DNA of 64,000 nt from Bariatricus massiliensis (GCF_900086725.1 NZ_LT574838.1:760859-824858), one strand, 5' to 3'; counted from the stretch's first letter, positions 43,986 to 52,858 are shown. A program made the numbers and translations. Notes: a model not told the origin generated them from the sequence alone.

Positions 43986-45299
43986 CTAATGAAAATTCAA
44001 CTCCATCTTCGTCCCCACGCCGACTTTGCTCTCCACCTGTATATCCACCTCATGAAGCAGTGCCCCATGTTTTACAATAGAGAGTCCAAGCCCTGTTCCT
44101 CCAGTATCCCGTGAATGGCTTTTGTCCACCCGGTAGAACCGTTCAAATATTCGCTCCTGATGCTCCTCGGGAATGCCGATTCCGGTATCTCTGACACTGA
44201 CTAAGCGGCCACGCAGCGTATTGCCTGCCCAAATACTCACTGTTCCGCCTTCAACATTATACTTAATAGCATTTTCACAGATATTATATATCATCTCATC
44301 CACGATTTGACGGATTCCCCGGAAAGTGACATGCTCACCGGACACTTCGATTCGAACCTTTTTCTTCTCGGCCTGAGGTGCCAGACGGCTCACCACTTCT
44401 CTGGCAAGGGCATACAAATCCACCTCTTCCTTCTCCAGCTCAATACTTCCCTCGTCTAATTTGGACAACTTGATAATGTCTCCTACAAGCGTTATCATCC
44501 GGCTGGCCTCGTGGTAGATCCGCTCCGAGAATCCCTGCATATCCTCCGGGCGCACCAGTCCATTCATCATAATCTCCGCATATCCAGAAATAGAAGTCAA
44601 CGGCGTCTTCAGCTCGTGGGATACATTGGCAGAAAACTCCCGCCTCATCTGCTCTATTTTGTCTTTCTCCTTGTTCTGACGGTCAATCCGCTCCAGAAGC
44701 GGAGAAAGTTCCTCGTAAACGTCATTCTCCAGCGGCTTCTCCAAATCCAGTGTGTTGATAGGCCTTATTAGGCGGGCTACCTGATGGCGAGCTAGTATCC
44801 AGGACAGTATTCCCATGATAAGTCCAATTCCTATCATATAAGGAAGTACATTCAGTGCCGTGCGCCACACCGTATCCATTGTTTTGGATACCCGAAGAAT
44901 ACTGGAATCTTTCATTTTTATGGCATAGTAAAACATTTCTTTGCCAACAGTATCCGAAAGGCGGACATCCTTCCCGCTCCCAAACGCAGCGGCCTGCTCC
45001 ACTTCTCTGCGGGATGCATGATTTTCCAGCGTCTGTGCATCATCCCCTGAATCATACAAAACGTTCCCGTTTTCCGCAATGAGCGTCACTCTCGTGTCCT
45101 TCCGGACATTATCCATATCTTCCAGATAGTATTTCCCCGAAATCTCCACGGCAGCCTTAATATACTCTGCCTCCTGTGCCAGCTCCCCTTCCATAATATT
45201 CAAGGTCTGCTGATAAACCACAACAGTAAGCAGTAAATAGGATATTAAAAGTGCCCCTGAAAGTATCAGGAGCATACTTTTTTGAATCTTACGCCTCAT
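43986..45299 (-). CDS. phoR: sensor histidine kinase (PhoR-like)
   Basis: A 437-residue kinase: two membrane spans (about 8-28 and 155-175) flanking an extracellular sensor, then a HAMP-like linker, HisKA box FSANVSHELKTPLTSISGYAE with the phosphorylated histidine, N box NICENAIKYNVEG, and G boxes DTGIGIPEEHQERIFERFYR and GGTGLGLSIVK. It phosphorylates PhoB when phosphate is low. The gene overlaps phoB by 11 bp. I use the ATG at 45299, with GGGGG 6 nt upstream inside phoB; an ATG two codons up abuts the site. Confidence 0.92.
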   Translation of the reverse strand: MRRKIQKSMLLILSGALLISYLLLTVVVYQQTLNIMEGELAQEAEYIKAAVEISGKYYLEDMDNVRKDTRVTLIAENGNVLYDSGDDAQTLENHASRREVEQAAAFGSGKDVRLSDTVGKEMFYYAIKMKDSSILRVSKTMDTVWRTALNVLPYMIGIGLIMGILSWILARHQVARLIRPINTLDLEKPLENDVYEELSPLLERIDRQNKEKDKIEQMRREFSANVSHELKTPLTSISGYAEIMMNGLVRPEDMQGFSERIYHEASRMITLVGDIIKLSKLDEGSIELEKEEVDLYALAREVVSRLAPQAEKKKVRIEVSGEHVTFRGIRQIVDEMIYNICENAIKYNVEGGTVSIWAGNTLRGRLVSVRDTGIGIPEEHQERIFERFYRVDKSHSRDTGGTGLGLSIVKHGALLHEVDIQVESKVGVGTKMELNFH

Positions 45300-45969
45300 T
45301 GTCATCCCCCATCCGGTATCCAACGCCCCGTACCGTCTCGATATATTCTCCTGCTTTTCCCAGCTTCTGCCGCAGGGTTCTTACATGAACGTCCACCGTT
45401 CTCGTTTCCCCGTCGAAGTCGTACCCCCATATTTCTTCCAAAAGCCGGTCTCTGGTGAGCACAATGTTTCGATTCGTCATCAGCCTTTTTAACAACTCAA
45501 ATTCTTTCAATGTCAAGGCGATTCCCTGTCCCTCTACCGTCACTTCATGTTTCTTCACATCCATACAGAGCTCTCCAAGCATATAGATATCCGCCTCGCT
45601 TTTTTTACCTGCGCGCCGCATTACTGCACGGATTCTTGAGACCAGTTCCATCATGCCAAAGGGCTTTGTCACATAGTCGTCCGCACCAGAATCCAGCCCC
45701 ATGACCTTATCATACTCTGCTCCCTTAGCTGTCAGCATAACCACTGGTATATCCCGGGTTCTGGATGATGCCTTTAATTTTTTCAATATCTCCATACCGT
45801 CCTCGCCCGGCAGCATGATATCAAGCAGAACAAGCTCTGGCAATTCCTCTGCCAAAGCTTCAAAAAACTGTCTGCCATCTTCAAAACCACGAGCCGAGAA
45901 ACCCGTAGTTTCCAGTGTATACACTACCAGCTCCCTGATATTTCCGTCATCTTCCACACAAAATATCAT
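45289..45969 (-). CDS. phoB: response regulator (PhoB/PhoP-like, OmpR family)
   Basis: A 226-residue regulator: receiver domain with MIFCVEDDGNIRELVVYTLE, phosphoacceptor LVLLDIMLPGEDG and VMLTAKGAEYDK, then a winged helix (LTLKEFELLKRLMTNRNIVL, TVDVHVRTLRQKLG). It is the likely regulator of pstS through a Pho-box-like site at 50193-50232. It is 46 bp downstream of phoU, in the same direction, and overlaps phoR. Confidence 0.93.
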   Translation of the reverse strand: MIFCVEDDGNIRELVVYTLETTGFSARGFEDGRQFFEALAEELPELVLLDIMLPGEDGMEILKKLKASSRTRDIPVVMLTAKGAEYDKVMGLDSGADDYVTKPFGMMELVSRIRAVMRRAGKKSEADIYMLGELCMDVKKHEVTVEGQGIALTLKEFELLKRLMTNRNIVLTRDRLLEEIWGYDFDGETRTVDVHVRTLRQKLGKAGEYIETVRGVGYRMGDDNEA

Positions 45970-46015
45970 ACTCTTATTTTTCTCCTTTTATATCGTTTTC
46001 ACATCCGGGCGCTTG

Positions 46016-46672
46016 TTATATTTTCACACCGCCCGCATGGATTCCGGTGATAGAAAATTCCACCCACTCTGCAATATTCGTTGCGTGGTCACCGATGCGC
46101 TCCAAATATTTAATTATCATAATCAAATCAATAGCCTGATCGCCGTCATGTCCCTCATTCTCAGCTATAAGCCTGACCAGCTTACATTTGATTTCTTCAA
46201 ACATCTGGTCAACCGCATCGTCTGCCTCCATCACTTGTCTGGCAAGCTCCAAATCCTTCTGTACATAGGCCGTCACGCTGTCACGTACCATCTTGGCCGC
46301 GGCCTCGGACATCACTCCGATGCAATGAATGTCCTGACCGGACGGAATCTGCGCCGCTATAACTATATCGGCAATGTCCGCCGTCTGGTCGCCGATTCGT
46401 TCCATGTCGGTTATCATCTTAAGCGCTGCCGATATCTGGCGCAGATCTCTGGCTACCGGCTGCTGCTGAAGCAGCAGTTTCAGGCACAGGCCTTCAATAT
46501 CCTTTTCCATCTGATCAATTTCTTCATCTGCCGTAATCACGGCTTTGGCCCGGGCCGTATCGCCCTCCTCCAGCGCTTTAGTAACTTCTTCTATCGCCGT
46601 CTCGCACAGGCCTCCCATATGGGAAAGCTGCTTATTCAAAAGCTCTAATTGTCTGTCAAACTTATTCCGCAT
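46016..46672 (-). CDS. phoU: phosphate transport regulator PhoU
   Basis: A 218-residue protein of two PhoU three-helix bundles (KFDRQLELLNKQLSHMGGLC; MERIGDQTADIADIVI; YLERIGDHATNIAEWVEF). PhoU links the Pst transporter to PhoR and dampens uptake at high phosphate. The ATG at 46672 has GGGAGG 10 nt upstream, which decides the start; a longer frame has no site. It follows pstB by one base. Confidence 0.94.
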   Translation of the reverse strand: MRNKFDRQLELLNKQLSHMGGLCETAIEEVTKALEEGDTARAKAVITADEEIDQMEKDIEGLCLKLLLQQQPVARDLRQISAALKMITDMERIGDQTADIADIVIAAQIPSGQDIHCIGVMSEAAAKMVRDSVTAYVQKDLELARQVMEADDAVDQMFEEIKCKLVRLIAENEGHDGDQAIDLIMIIKYLERIGDHATNIAEWVEFSITGIHAGGVKI

Positions 46673-46673
46673 T

Positions 46674-47423
46674 TTAACCAAACCTCCCTGTAATATAATC
46701 CTCTGTCCGCTTGTCGGACGGTATAGAGAACAATTTTTCTGTATCATTATATTCGATAACCTCGCCGAGAAGGAAAAATGCGGTATTGTCGGACACACGT
46801 ACGGCCTGCTGCATATTATGTGTTACCATGACAATAGTATAATCTTTTTTCAGCTCTGTCGCAAGGTCTTCAATCTTGGAAGTAGAGATAGGATCCAGCG
46901 CAGACGTAGGCTCATCCATCAATAGAACTTCCGGCTGCACCGCCAATGCTCTCGCAATGCAGAGACGCTGCTGCTGCCCCCCGGACATGCCGAGGGCGCT
47001 TTTTTTCAATCTGTCCTTGCACTCATCCCAAATCGCCGCATCTCTCAGTGATTTTTCCACGATATCATCAAGCCTTGACTTTGAATGGATTCCGTGGGTT
47101 CTCGGCCCAAAAGCGATATTATCATAAATGCTCATGGGAAATGGATTTGGTTTTTGAAATACCATCCCCACTCTCTTTCTCAATAAATTCACATCCATGT
47201 TTCCATAAATATCCTCGCCATCCAGCAGTACGCTGCCTTCAATCCGGCATCCTTCCACTAAATCATTCATACGGTTCAGAGATTTAAGAAGCGTGGATTT
47301 CCCGCACCCACTGGGTCCGATAAAAGCAGTGATTTTATTCGGCTCTATATCCAGACTGACATTTTTCAATGCCTTAAAGTCATCATAATACAAATCCAAA
47401 TTTTTAACTTTAATTTTCTCCAT
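46674..47423 (-). CDS. pstB: phosphate ABC transporter ATP-binding protein PstB
   Basis: A 249-residue ATPase: Walker A FIGPSGCGKSTLLKSLNRMN, VGMVFQKPNPFPMSIYDNIA, signature MSGGQQQRLCIARALAVQPE, Walker B VLLMDEPTSALDPIS. It powers PstCA. The ATG at 47423 overlaps the end of pstA by 14 bp and has AAAGGAAAC upstream, inside pstA; the longer frame is rejected. Confidence 0.95.
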   Translation of the reverse strand: MEKIKVKNLDLYYDDFKALKNVSLDIEPNKITAFIGPSGCGKSTLLKSLNRMNDLVEGCRIEGSVLLDGEDIYGNMDVNLLRKRVGMVFQKPNPFPMSIYDNIAFGPRTHGIHSKSRLDDIVEKSLRDAAIWDECKDRLKKSALGMSGGQQQRLCIARALAVQPEVLLMDEPTSALDPISTSKIEDLATELKKDYTIVMVTHNMQQAVRVSDNTAFFLLGEVIEYNDTEKLFSIPSDKRTEDYITGRFG

Positions 47424-48282
47424 TTCCGTTTCCTTTCGTAAGCTTTTTAGCCACCCAGCCGGACAGCATGTTGATAAGTATGACAACCACCAGCAGAATA
47501 ACCGCCGTCGCATATGCCTTATCCATATGCAGTCCCTCGCTGGCCAGATTATACATATGTACCGCAAGCGTTCTTCCTGAACTCATAATATTCTTTGGAA
47601 CTTCCGCCACAGTGCCTGCCGTGTAAATAAGCGCTGCGGTCTCCCCTACAATACGGCCGATAGCCAGAATCACACCTGCCAGAATTCCCGGTACAGCCGA
47701 GGGGAGTACAATGCGGAACACGGTCCTCAGCTTGCCTGCCCCAAGGCCGAAGCTGCCTTCCCGAAAGCTGTCTGGTACCGATTTCAATGCCTCCTCCGTG
47801 GTACGCATAATCAGCGGAAGAATCATAATTGCCAGTGTAAACGCACCTGCCAGAATGGACATTCCCCATCCAAGTGTAATGACGAAGAACAACATGCCAA
47901 AAAGTCCATAGACAATGGACGGTATTCCGGACAGCGTTTCCGTGGTCAGCCGTATCACATTGATAAACCGATTCCCCCTGCCCGCATATTCTACCAAAAA
48001 GATAGCAGAAAAGATTCCGAAAGGAACAGCGATCACAAGAGAAAGTCCCGTCATTATTATGGTGTTAAATAGTGCCGGTAACAGCGACACATTGTCTGTC
48101 GTGTAGTTCGGCGAAAATAAATCTAATGAAATATGAGGGATACCGTTTATTAATATGTAAGCAATTAAAAACAATAGTACGGCAAATGTGGCGACTGTGG
48201 CCAGTAATACGAGAACGGCCATGAGTGCCGAAAGCGGCGCATTTTTATAGGAAATCAATTTTTGTTTCATTTTTTTACTCAT
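47410..48282 (-). CDS. pstA: phosphate ABC transporter permease PstA
   Basis: A 290-residue protein with six spans. TETLSGIPSIVYGLFGMLFF and EALKSVPDSFREGSFGLGAG KLRTVFRIVLPSAVPGIL (EAA loop) identify PstA. It forms the membrane channel with PstC. It overlaps pstC by 8 bp and pstB by 14 bp. Confidence 0.95.
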   Translation of the reverse strand: MSKKMKQKLISYKNAPLSALMAVLVLLATVATFAVLLFLIAYILINGIPHISLDLFSPNYTTDNVSLLPALFNTIIMTGLSLVIAVPFGIFSAIFLVEYAGRGNRFINVIRLTTETLSGIPSIVYGLFGMLFFVITLGWGMSILAGAFTLAIMILPLIMRTTEEALKSVPDSFREGSFGLGAGKLRTVFRIVLPSAVPGILAGVILAIGRIVGETAALIYTAGTVAEVPKNIMSSGRTLAVHMYNLASEGLHMDKAYATAVILLVVVILINMLSGWVAKKLTKGNGNGEN

Positions 48283-49162
48283 GCTGTGACCTCCTATTCA
48301 GTAAGGCTACGCAGAAATTAATAATCAGTATAAACACAAAGAGTACTACTGCCGTTGCAATCAGCGCTTCACGGTGCAGCCCTGCGGCATATCCCATCTC
48401 TATTACAATGTTCGCAGTCATTGTACGGACACCCTTGAATATACCTTGTGGCATTCTCGGCTGGTTTCCGGCCACCATAATTACTGCCATTGTCTCACCT
48501 ATCGCCCGGCCTACGCCTAGAACAACACCCGCTACTACTCCGGATTTGGCGGCCGGCAGCACCACTCTGAAGATACTGCGTTCATGGGTCGCCCCAAGTG
48601 CCAGCGCACCTTCATAATAATGTGCGGGAACCGCTCGGATAGCAGACTCGGTCACCCCGATAATGGTCGGCAGAATCATCATGCCTAAAAGCAGTGACGC
48701 AGTCAATATACTGCTCCCGTTACCGGCACTTTTCAAAATATCAGCTTCTTTCAGCGAACGTCCGATTTGCCGCACAATCGGCACCAACACGACTAATCCG
48801 AAAAATCCATACACGACCGACGGAATTCCCGCAAGAAGCTCCGTTGCGCCTTTCAATACAGGATAAATCTTCTTAGGACAATATTTTGCCATAAAGACCG
48901 AGGTGAGAATGCCTATTGGTACTCCTATAATAATGGCTCCCGCCGTCACATAAATACTGCCCAGAATCATTGGGAAAATACCATAGATGTCGTTGTTGGG
49001 CCGCCAGGTTGTTCCATTTAAAAACTTCAAAAAACCAATCTCTTTCATTGCCGGGATGCCGTTTGCAAAAAGAAACGCACAAATGAGCGCTACCGCCAGT
49101 ACCGAAGTACAGGCGGCAATGAAGAACACACCCCGCATGATTTTTTCGTTCCATGCTTTCAT
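48275..49162 (-). CDS. pstC: phosphate ABC transporter permease PstC
   Basis: A 295-residue six-span permease with the N-terminal FLNGTTWRPNNDIYGIFPMI block of PstC, ELLAGIPSVVYGFFGLVVLV and the EAA loop VPAHYYEGALALGATHERSI FRVVLPAAKSGVVAG. It follows pstS by 31 bp. Confidence 0.95.
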   Translation of the reverse strand: MKAWNEKIMRGVFFIAACTSVLAVALICAFLFANGIPAMKEIGFLKFLNGTTWRPNNDIYGIFPMILGSIYVTAGAIIIGVPIGILTSVFMAKYCPKKIYPVLKGATELLAGIPSVVYGFFGLVVLVPIVRQIGRSLKEADILKSAGNGSSILTASLLLGMMILPTIIGVTESAIRAVPAHYYEGALALGATHERSIFRVVLPAAKSGVVAGVVLGVGRAIGETMAVIMVAGNQPRMPQGIFKGVRTMTANIVIEMGYAAGLHREALIATAVVLFVFILIINFCVALLNRRSQHE

Positions 49163-49193
49163 TTATTTTCCCTCATATATTCCAGAACCGTCT

Positions 49194-50120
49194 TTATTCC
49201 AGAGCCTCTTCCCATGTGAGTGCTTCGCCTGTAAAGATTGCCTTTACCTGCTCGCTTGTCAAATCGTCTACCGTGCTGTCATTATTTACAACTACGGCAA
49301 TACCGTCGGTTGCGATGACAATCGGTGTCAATTCTGCTGCTTCTTCTTCCTTTAATTCACGGGAAGCCATACCAATATCACAGATTCCGTCAATCGCGGA
49401 AGTCATGCCTGTTGTAGAATCGCTCTGCTGAATCTCAATCTCTGCCTCTGTATTCAATGCCAGATATGCTTCTTTCAATTTCTCCATGACCGGTGTCACG
49501 GAGGAAGAGCCGGCTATTACTATCTTTCCTGTCGCTCCATTTGACTCATATGGCTTCACATCATCCAGAGAGATATATCCATTGTCCGAAACTACCTTCT
49601 GTCCTTCTTCACTCAAAATGTAATTGATAAAATCCTGAGCAACTTCTGAGCCCTCTCCCTTGGTTGCAATATTAAACGGTCTGGAAACTTTATATGTACC
49701 GGATTTGATATTTTCCTCGGTCGCCTCGGCGCCGTCAATCTTCACTGCTTTTACCTTATCATTCAAAGAACCGAGAGAAACGTATCCGATTGCATACTCA
49801 TCTCCAGCCACAGTTGACATCATGACCTCGGTACTGTTTGTGATGTTGGCATCTACGGTTGTATTATCTACCTTCTCACCGCTTGCATCTTTTTCTTCGA
49901 TACCGAAGAGTTCAATAAACGCCCCTCTCGTGCCAGAACCATCTTCTCTTGAAATCACGGAAATATCGTTGGTCGGATCCCAGTCTGACCCCGATTCTGT
50001 CTTCGTATCTGTATCATTATTTGTACTGTCTGTTTCATCTTTCTTACTTCCGCATCCTGTAGCCAATGCTACTGTCATAACTGCTGCCAATGTCATTGCC
50101 ATAAACTTCTTCATTTTCAT
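49194..50120 (-). CDS. pstS: phosphate-binding lipoprotein PstS, circularly permuted
   Basis: A 308-residue lipoprotein (start MKMKKFMAMTLAAVMTVALA, lipobox ATGC with Cys23). The order of its halves is reversed against normal PstS. Residues about 45-180 hold what is usually the second half (VISREDGSGTRGAFIELFG, EYAIGYVSLGSLNDKVKAV, PFNIATKGEG). Residues about 200-308 hold the usual first half (GKIVIAGSSSVTPVMEKLKE, GICDIGMASRELKEEE, ATDGIAVVVN, LTSEQVKAIFTGEALTWEE). Both lobes contain their phosphate contacts, so binding should be kept. I start at ATG 50120, which has GGAGG upstream. It leads the pst-phoU-phoBR operon. Confidence 0.9.
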   Translation of the reverse strand: MKMKKFMAMTLAAVMTVALATGCGSKKDETDSTNNDTDTKTESGSDWDPTNDISVISREDGSGTRGAFIELFGIEEKDASGEKVDNTTVDANITNSTEVMMSTVAGDEYAIGYVSLGSLNDKVKAVKIDGAEATEENIKSGTYKVSRPFNIATKGEGSEVAQDFINYILSEEGQKVVSDNGYISLDDVKPYESNGATGKIVIAGSSSVTPVMEKLKEAYLALNTEAEIEIQQSDSTTGMTSAIDGICDIGMASRELKEEEAAELTPIVIATDGIAVVVNNDSTVDDLTSEQVKAIFTGEALTWEEALE

Positions 50121-50192
50121 AATTACTAATTCCTCCAAACTTTAATTCTTTTATTTTTCCTTGTCTTCACAATCATTATCATACGGGAGGAA

Positions 50193-50232
50193 TGTAAAAT
50201 CTGAAATCTTCACAATGTTAAATCTGTGTAAA
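50193..50232 (-). promoter_or_regulatory. Pho-box-like repeats upstream of pstS
   Basis: On the minus strand TTTACA (50227-50232) and TTAACA (50216-50221) are spaced by exactly 11 bp, the period of Gram-positive PhoP boxes, and another TTTACA lies at 50193-50198. A possible -10 (TATGAT or GATAAT, about 50175-50183) follows. The site is 70-110 bp before the pstS start. The regulator gene is in the same operon, so autoregulation is likely. Confidence 0.6.
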
Positions 50233-50242
50233 GTGGGATTTA

Positions 50243-50326
50243 TTTGAGAAAGGGACGAAAAGACGGAGGGAGGTGTCCCCCATAACGATGACCACCGGGA
50301 GCGTCCTGACACGGCACGTTCTCAAA
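50243..50326 (+). other. nested inverted-repeat structure, possible RNA
   Basis: TTTGAGAA (50243-50250) pairs with TTCTCAAA (50319-50326), GGACG (50253-50257) with CGTCC (50302-50306), and GGTG (50272-50275) with CACC (50293-50296). The nesting suggests a folded RNA or degenerate palindromic repeat. No ribosome-binding site or gene is present. I do not recognise it. Confidence 0.35.
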
Positions 50327-50402
50327 AGGGAAATCCTTGAGGTCGTATGTCGCACATTATTCCTGTCTTTCAAAATTAGACTGTTCCCGTTAGAACAAAT
50401 AA

Positions 50403-50453
50403 AAATACGGGAGCAGAGCCTTCACATCACTGAACGACTCTGTTCCCGTATTT
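50403..50453 (+). terminator. long hairpin upstream of pst operon, plus-strand polarity
   Basis: AAATACGGGAGCAGAG (50403-50418) pairs with CTCTGTTCCCGTATTT (50438-50453), 16 bp with one G-U that exists only in plus-strand RNA. A short T-rich run follows. It may end a plus-strand transcript from the region at 50243 onwards. Confidence 0.5.
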
Positions 50454-50504
50454 ATGTTTAGCACATTCAACCTTCAAAGATTTCCCATTTGAGAAAAACA
50501 GAAA

Positions 50505-50561
50505 ATCCGTGATAGGAAGCTTTCGACTGTCGCCCGCTATGTGGCGCGCCTCCTCACGGAT
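50505..50561 (-). terminator. terminator after small alarmone synthetase gene
   Basis: ATCCGTGA (50505-50512) and TCACGGAT (50554-50561) form the base of a hairpin with GC-rich inner part. On the minus strand it runs into TTTTCTGTTTTTC. It lies 27 bp after the synthetase stop. Confidence 0.7.
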
Positions 50562-50587
50562 CTTCGTCCCTTACTCAAAAAATCTCA

Positions 50588-51286
50588 CTATTTGTGTATC
50601 ATAGGATTGTTCTTAATCTCTGGGTCTTCTTTTTTTACTGCCTGTTCTTCTTGTTCGCGTATACATTTGAGAATTGCTTCATTCAGGGACAGCATCTTCT
50701 CATCCAAAGCCGATACCATCTCTGCACACTCGCGAAGTTCTTTACTGATGTACTCTGGCGCCTGCCCTTCAAACTTATAATAAATCTTATGCTCCAGACT
50801 GGCCCAAAAATCCATAGCAATGGTTCTGATTTGAATCTCTACCTTGGTATCTACGACACTGTCCGAAAGGAAAATCGGAACTGAGACAAGCATATGATAA
50901 CTCTTATAACCGCTTTCCTTCGGATTCTTAATATAGTCTTTAATAGATAGAACCTTTAAATCACTCTGATTGCCAATCATCTCTCCCAGACGGTAAATAT
51001 CGGAAGTAAAGGAGCATATCAGCCGGACCCCAGCAATATCATTTACGTAGCGTACCATATTCTCAATGGATGTCTCATAGCCATTTCTTTTCAGCTTCTT
51101 GACAATGCTCTCCGGTGACTTGATTCTGGTCTTTATATGTTCTATCGGATTGTATTGATGCACATGCTGAAACTCATCGTTAAGTATCTCCAGCTTGGTC
51201 CCCACTTCCTTTAGCGCTGAATTATACAAAAACATCACAGTCTTCCAGCTGTCCACATCATCGTAGTTCTTAATCGCTGCCTGCAT
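50588..51286 (-). CDS. small alarmone synthetase (RelA/SpoT synthetase domain, RelQ-like)
   Basis: A 232-residue protein with only the (p)ppGpp synthetase domain: HIKTRIKSPESIVKKLKRNG, VNDIAGVRLICSFTSDIYRL, NPKESGYKSYHMLVSVP and VEIQIRTIAMDFWASLEHKI. It transfers pyrophosphate from ATP to GDP or GTP. No hydrolase, TGS or ACT domains are present, so it is a SAS of the RelQ/RelP kind. An extended -10 is visible upstream. Confidence 0.92.
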   Translation of the reverse strand: MQAAIKNYDDVDSWKTVMFLYNSALKEVGTKLEILNDEFQHVHQYNPIEHIKTRIKSPESIVKKLKRNGYETSIENMVRYVNDIAGVRLICSFTSDIYRLGEMIGNQSDLKVLSIKDYIKNPKESGYKSYHMLVSVPIFLSDSVVDTKVEIQIRTIAMDFWASLEHKIYYKFEGQAPEYISKELRECAEMVSALDEKMLSLNEAILKCIREQEEQAVKKEDPEIKNNPMIHK

Positions 51287-51317
51287 CTATTTTTCCCCTT
51301 TGCTAATTACTTCTTTT

Positions 51318-51326
51318 AGTATAGCA
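51318..51326 (-). promoter_or_regulatory. extended -10 promoter of alarmone synthetase gene
   Basis: Minus-strand TGCTATACT, an extended -10 (TGnTATACT), about 35 nt upstream of the ATG at 51286. A -35 (TAGATT) at 17 bp is weak, as often seen with extended -10 promoters. Confidence 0.5.
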
Positions 51327-51337
51327 TGGAGAATTTA

Positions 51338-51374
51338 AAAAATCTATAAACCCAAAAAGAGTTTATAGATTTTT
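51338..51374. terminator. bidirectional terminator after nicotinamidase-like gene
   Basis: AAAAATCTATAAAC (51338-51351) pairs perfectly with GTTTATAGATTTTT (51361-51374) around a 9-nt loop. On the minus strand it ends the amidase gene 35 bp after its stop. Confidence 0.85.
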
Positions 51375-51408
51375 AAGTCTTCCAATTTCTTCCAAAAAAG
51401 AGTGCATA

Positions 51409-51933
51409 CTATCCTCTGATTACATCGACTTGGCACATTTCCATCGTCTTTAACGCGGCTTCATGACTGTCTCTTGTGACGCCAGCACAGCATGATGCAT
51501 CTACACTGACTATTGCCTCCAGTGATGCAGCTTTTATAAGTAGCGCATTGGATACCACACAAATATCCGTACACAAACCGACGAGTTCTATCTCGTGATA
51601 GCCTTTAGCCGCAACATAGGAAGCCAGCTCCAGACTTCCAAAGGAGGGCTTATCTATAATCCTTGTCTCATCCGCATAAGGTTTCAGGCTGTCGATAATC
51701 TCCCACCCCGTTGTCCCCGCAACACAATGAACGACCGGAAGCTTTGCCCCTTCCTGTGTATTCAGATACTCCTCTGTATGTGTATCCCGTGTAAATATAA
51801 TATCTATTTCATCTTCTTTTGCATCTTTTACCTTTTCCAGCACACCTGCCACAATCTCCTGTGCCTCCGGGCTCCCAAGACTCCCCGACACAAAATCATT
51901 CTGCATATCCACCACGATTAATACTTTCTTCAT
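51409..51933 (-). CDS. isochorismatase-family cysteine hydrolase (nicotinamidase-like)
   Basis: A 174-residue hydrolase with the triad: Asp in VLIVVDMQNDFVSGSLG, Lys in IIDKPSFGS and Cys in EIELVGLCTDICVVSNALLI. The length, DMQNDF start and the cis-peptide region fit PncA-like nicotinamidases, which make nicotinate for NAD salvage. The metal-binding histidines are not all obvious: TRDTHTEEY supplies one region. A related amidase is possible. Confidence 0.82.
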   Translation of the reverse strand: MKKVLIVVDMQNDFVSGSLGSPEAQEIVAGVLEKVKDAKEDEIDIIFTRDTHTEEYLNTQEGAKLPVVHCVAGTTGWEIIDSLKPYADETRIIDKPSFGSLELASYVAAKGYHEIELVGLCTDICVVSNALLIKAASLEAIVSVDASCCAGVTRDSHEAALKTMEMCQVDVIRG

Positions 51934-51955
51934 TTAACGTACCTCCGCTGACTCA

Positions 51956-52858
51956 TTAAAAACTTCTCATAGTATGTATCATATCCACAATATCATATCC
52001 GTAATTCAATCCTGTTGCCCATCCGTAACCTTCCGGATTCTCGTTCTGTCCAAGCCATTCCACAAAAGGCGCACACCCTTTGGTGACATAGGTATACCGG
52101 TCATCCACACATTCCTGACTTAGAGACTGGTCCGTGGCATACGCCTTCAGATGCTGTATCTGGGCCCGCACCCCCGTCCTTACATCGGCATAGCTGTTTC
52201 CCGGTACTCCACCGCCTGTCGTCCCCAGCCCTGCAAAGTTGAACTGTGCGATGGACGCGTCTCCTCCATACTGCAGCCATCCGGTTTCCTTCATGGTCTG
52301 CGCAAACGCGACCTCCGGTCTCACGCCTTCCGCCACCGCCTCATCATAATATATTTGGCAAAAGGTCTCTATATCCGGCGCTCCACCGCTCCCCAACTCT
52401 TCCGACGGATAATTTGCTCCATTAGTATTAAAAAAGGCTACCATCTGTTCCACCTGAATGCTGCTCTCCCCCATAATAGGATACTGCCCGGGAAGGATAG
52501 ATGCCTCAATGGCCTCAATCTCTTTGAGATGAGCCTCCTGCTCCGTCAGATTCTGAATACCGGCTGCCCCCGTCTCCTGCGCTGCATTCTCATTGACTGA
52601 CCGCAGGCGCTCTATACCTTCTATGGCCATCTGCCTTTTCATTCCAACCATTGATTCCGCTTCTTGTGTTAGCGTTTTACCGGAGCCACTTCCATCTTCC
52701 AAGTCTTTTTGTTCTGCTGCCATTACCCGAGAAGCCTTTGTTCTCAAACCATTCTGTACAGTACAGACACTCACGGCCGCTATAAGCAGAACTGCTGTGA
52801 CAGTCAATATTCTCTTTCTCTCAGGGTGATACAAAAGGCTTTTCACTCTTTGAAACAT
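51956..52858 (-). CDS. membrane-anchored N-acetylglucosaminidase (GH73-like)
   Basis: A 300-residue protein with an N-terminal span (about 16-40), a Q/E-rich stalk, and a C-terminal domain with VRPEVAFAQTMKETGWLQYG, SIAQFNFAGLGTTGGGVPGN and GVRAQIQHLKAYA, typical of endo-beta-N-acetylglucosaminidases that cut peptidoglycan. The glutamate in MKETGWL is the likely catalytic residue. I start at ATG 52858 after AAGGAGAAGG. It follows no operon partner except the amidase gene 22 bp downstream. Confidence 0.87.
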   Translation of the reverse strand: MFQRVKSLLYHPERKRILTVTAVLLIAAVSVCTVQNGLRTKASRVMAAEQKDLEDGSGSGKTLTQEAESMVGMKRQMAIEGIERLRSVNENAAQETGAAGIQNLTEQEAHLKEIEAIEASILPGQYPIMGESSIQVEQMVAFFNTNGANYPSEELGSGGAPDIETFCQIYYDEAVAEGVRPEVAFAQTMKETGWLQYGGDASIAQFNFAGLGTTGGGVPGNSYADVRTGVRAQIQHLKAYATDQSLSQECVDDRYTYVTKGCAPFVEWLGQNENPEGYGWATGLNYGYDIVDMIHTMRSF

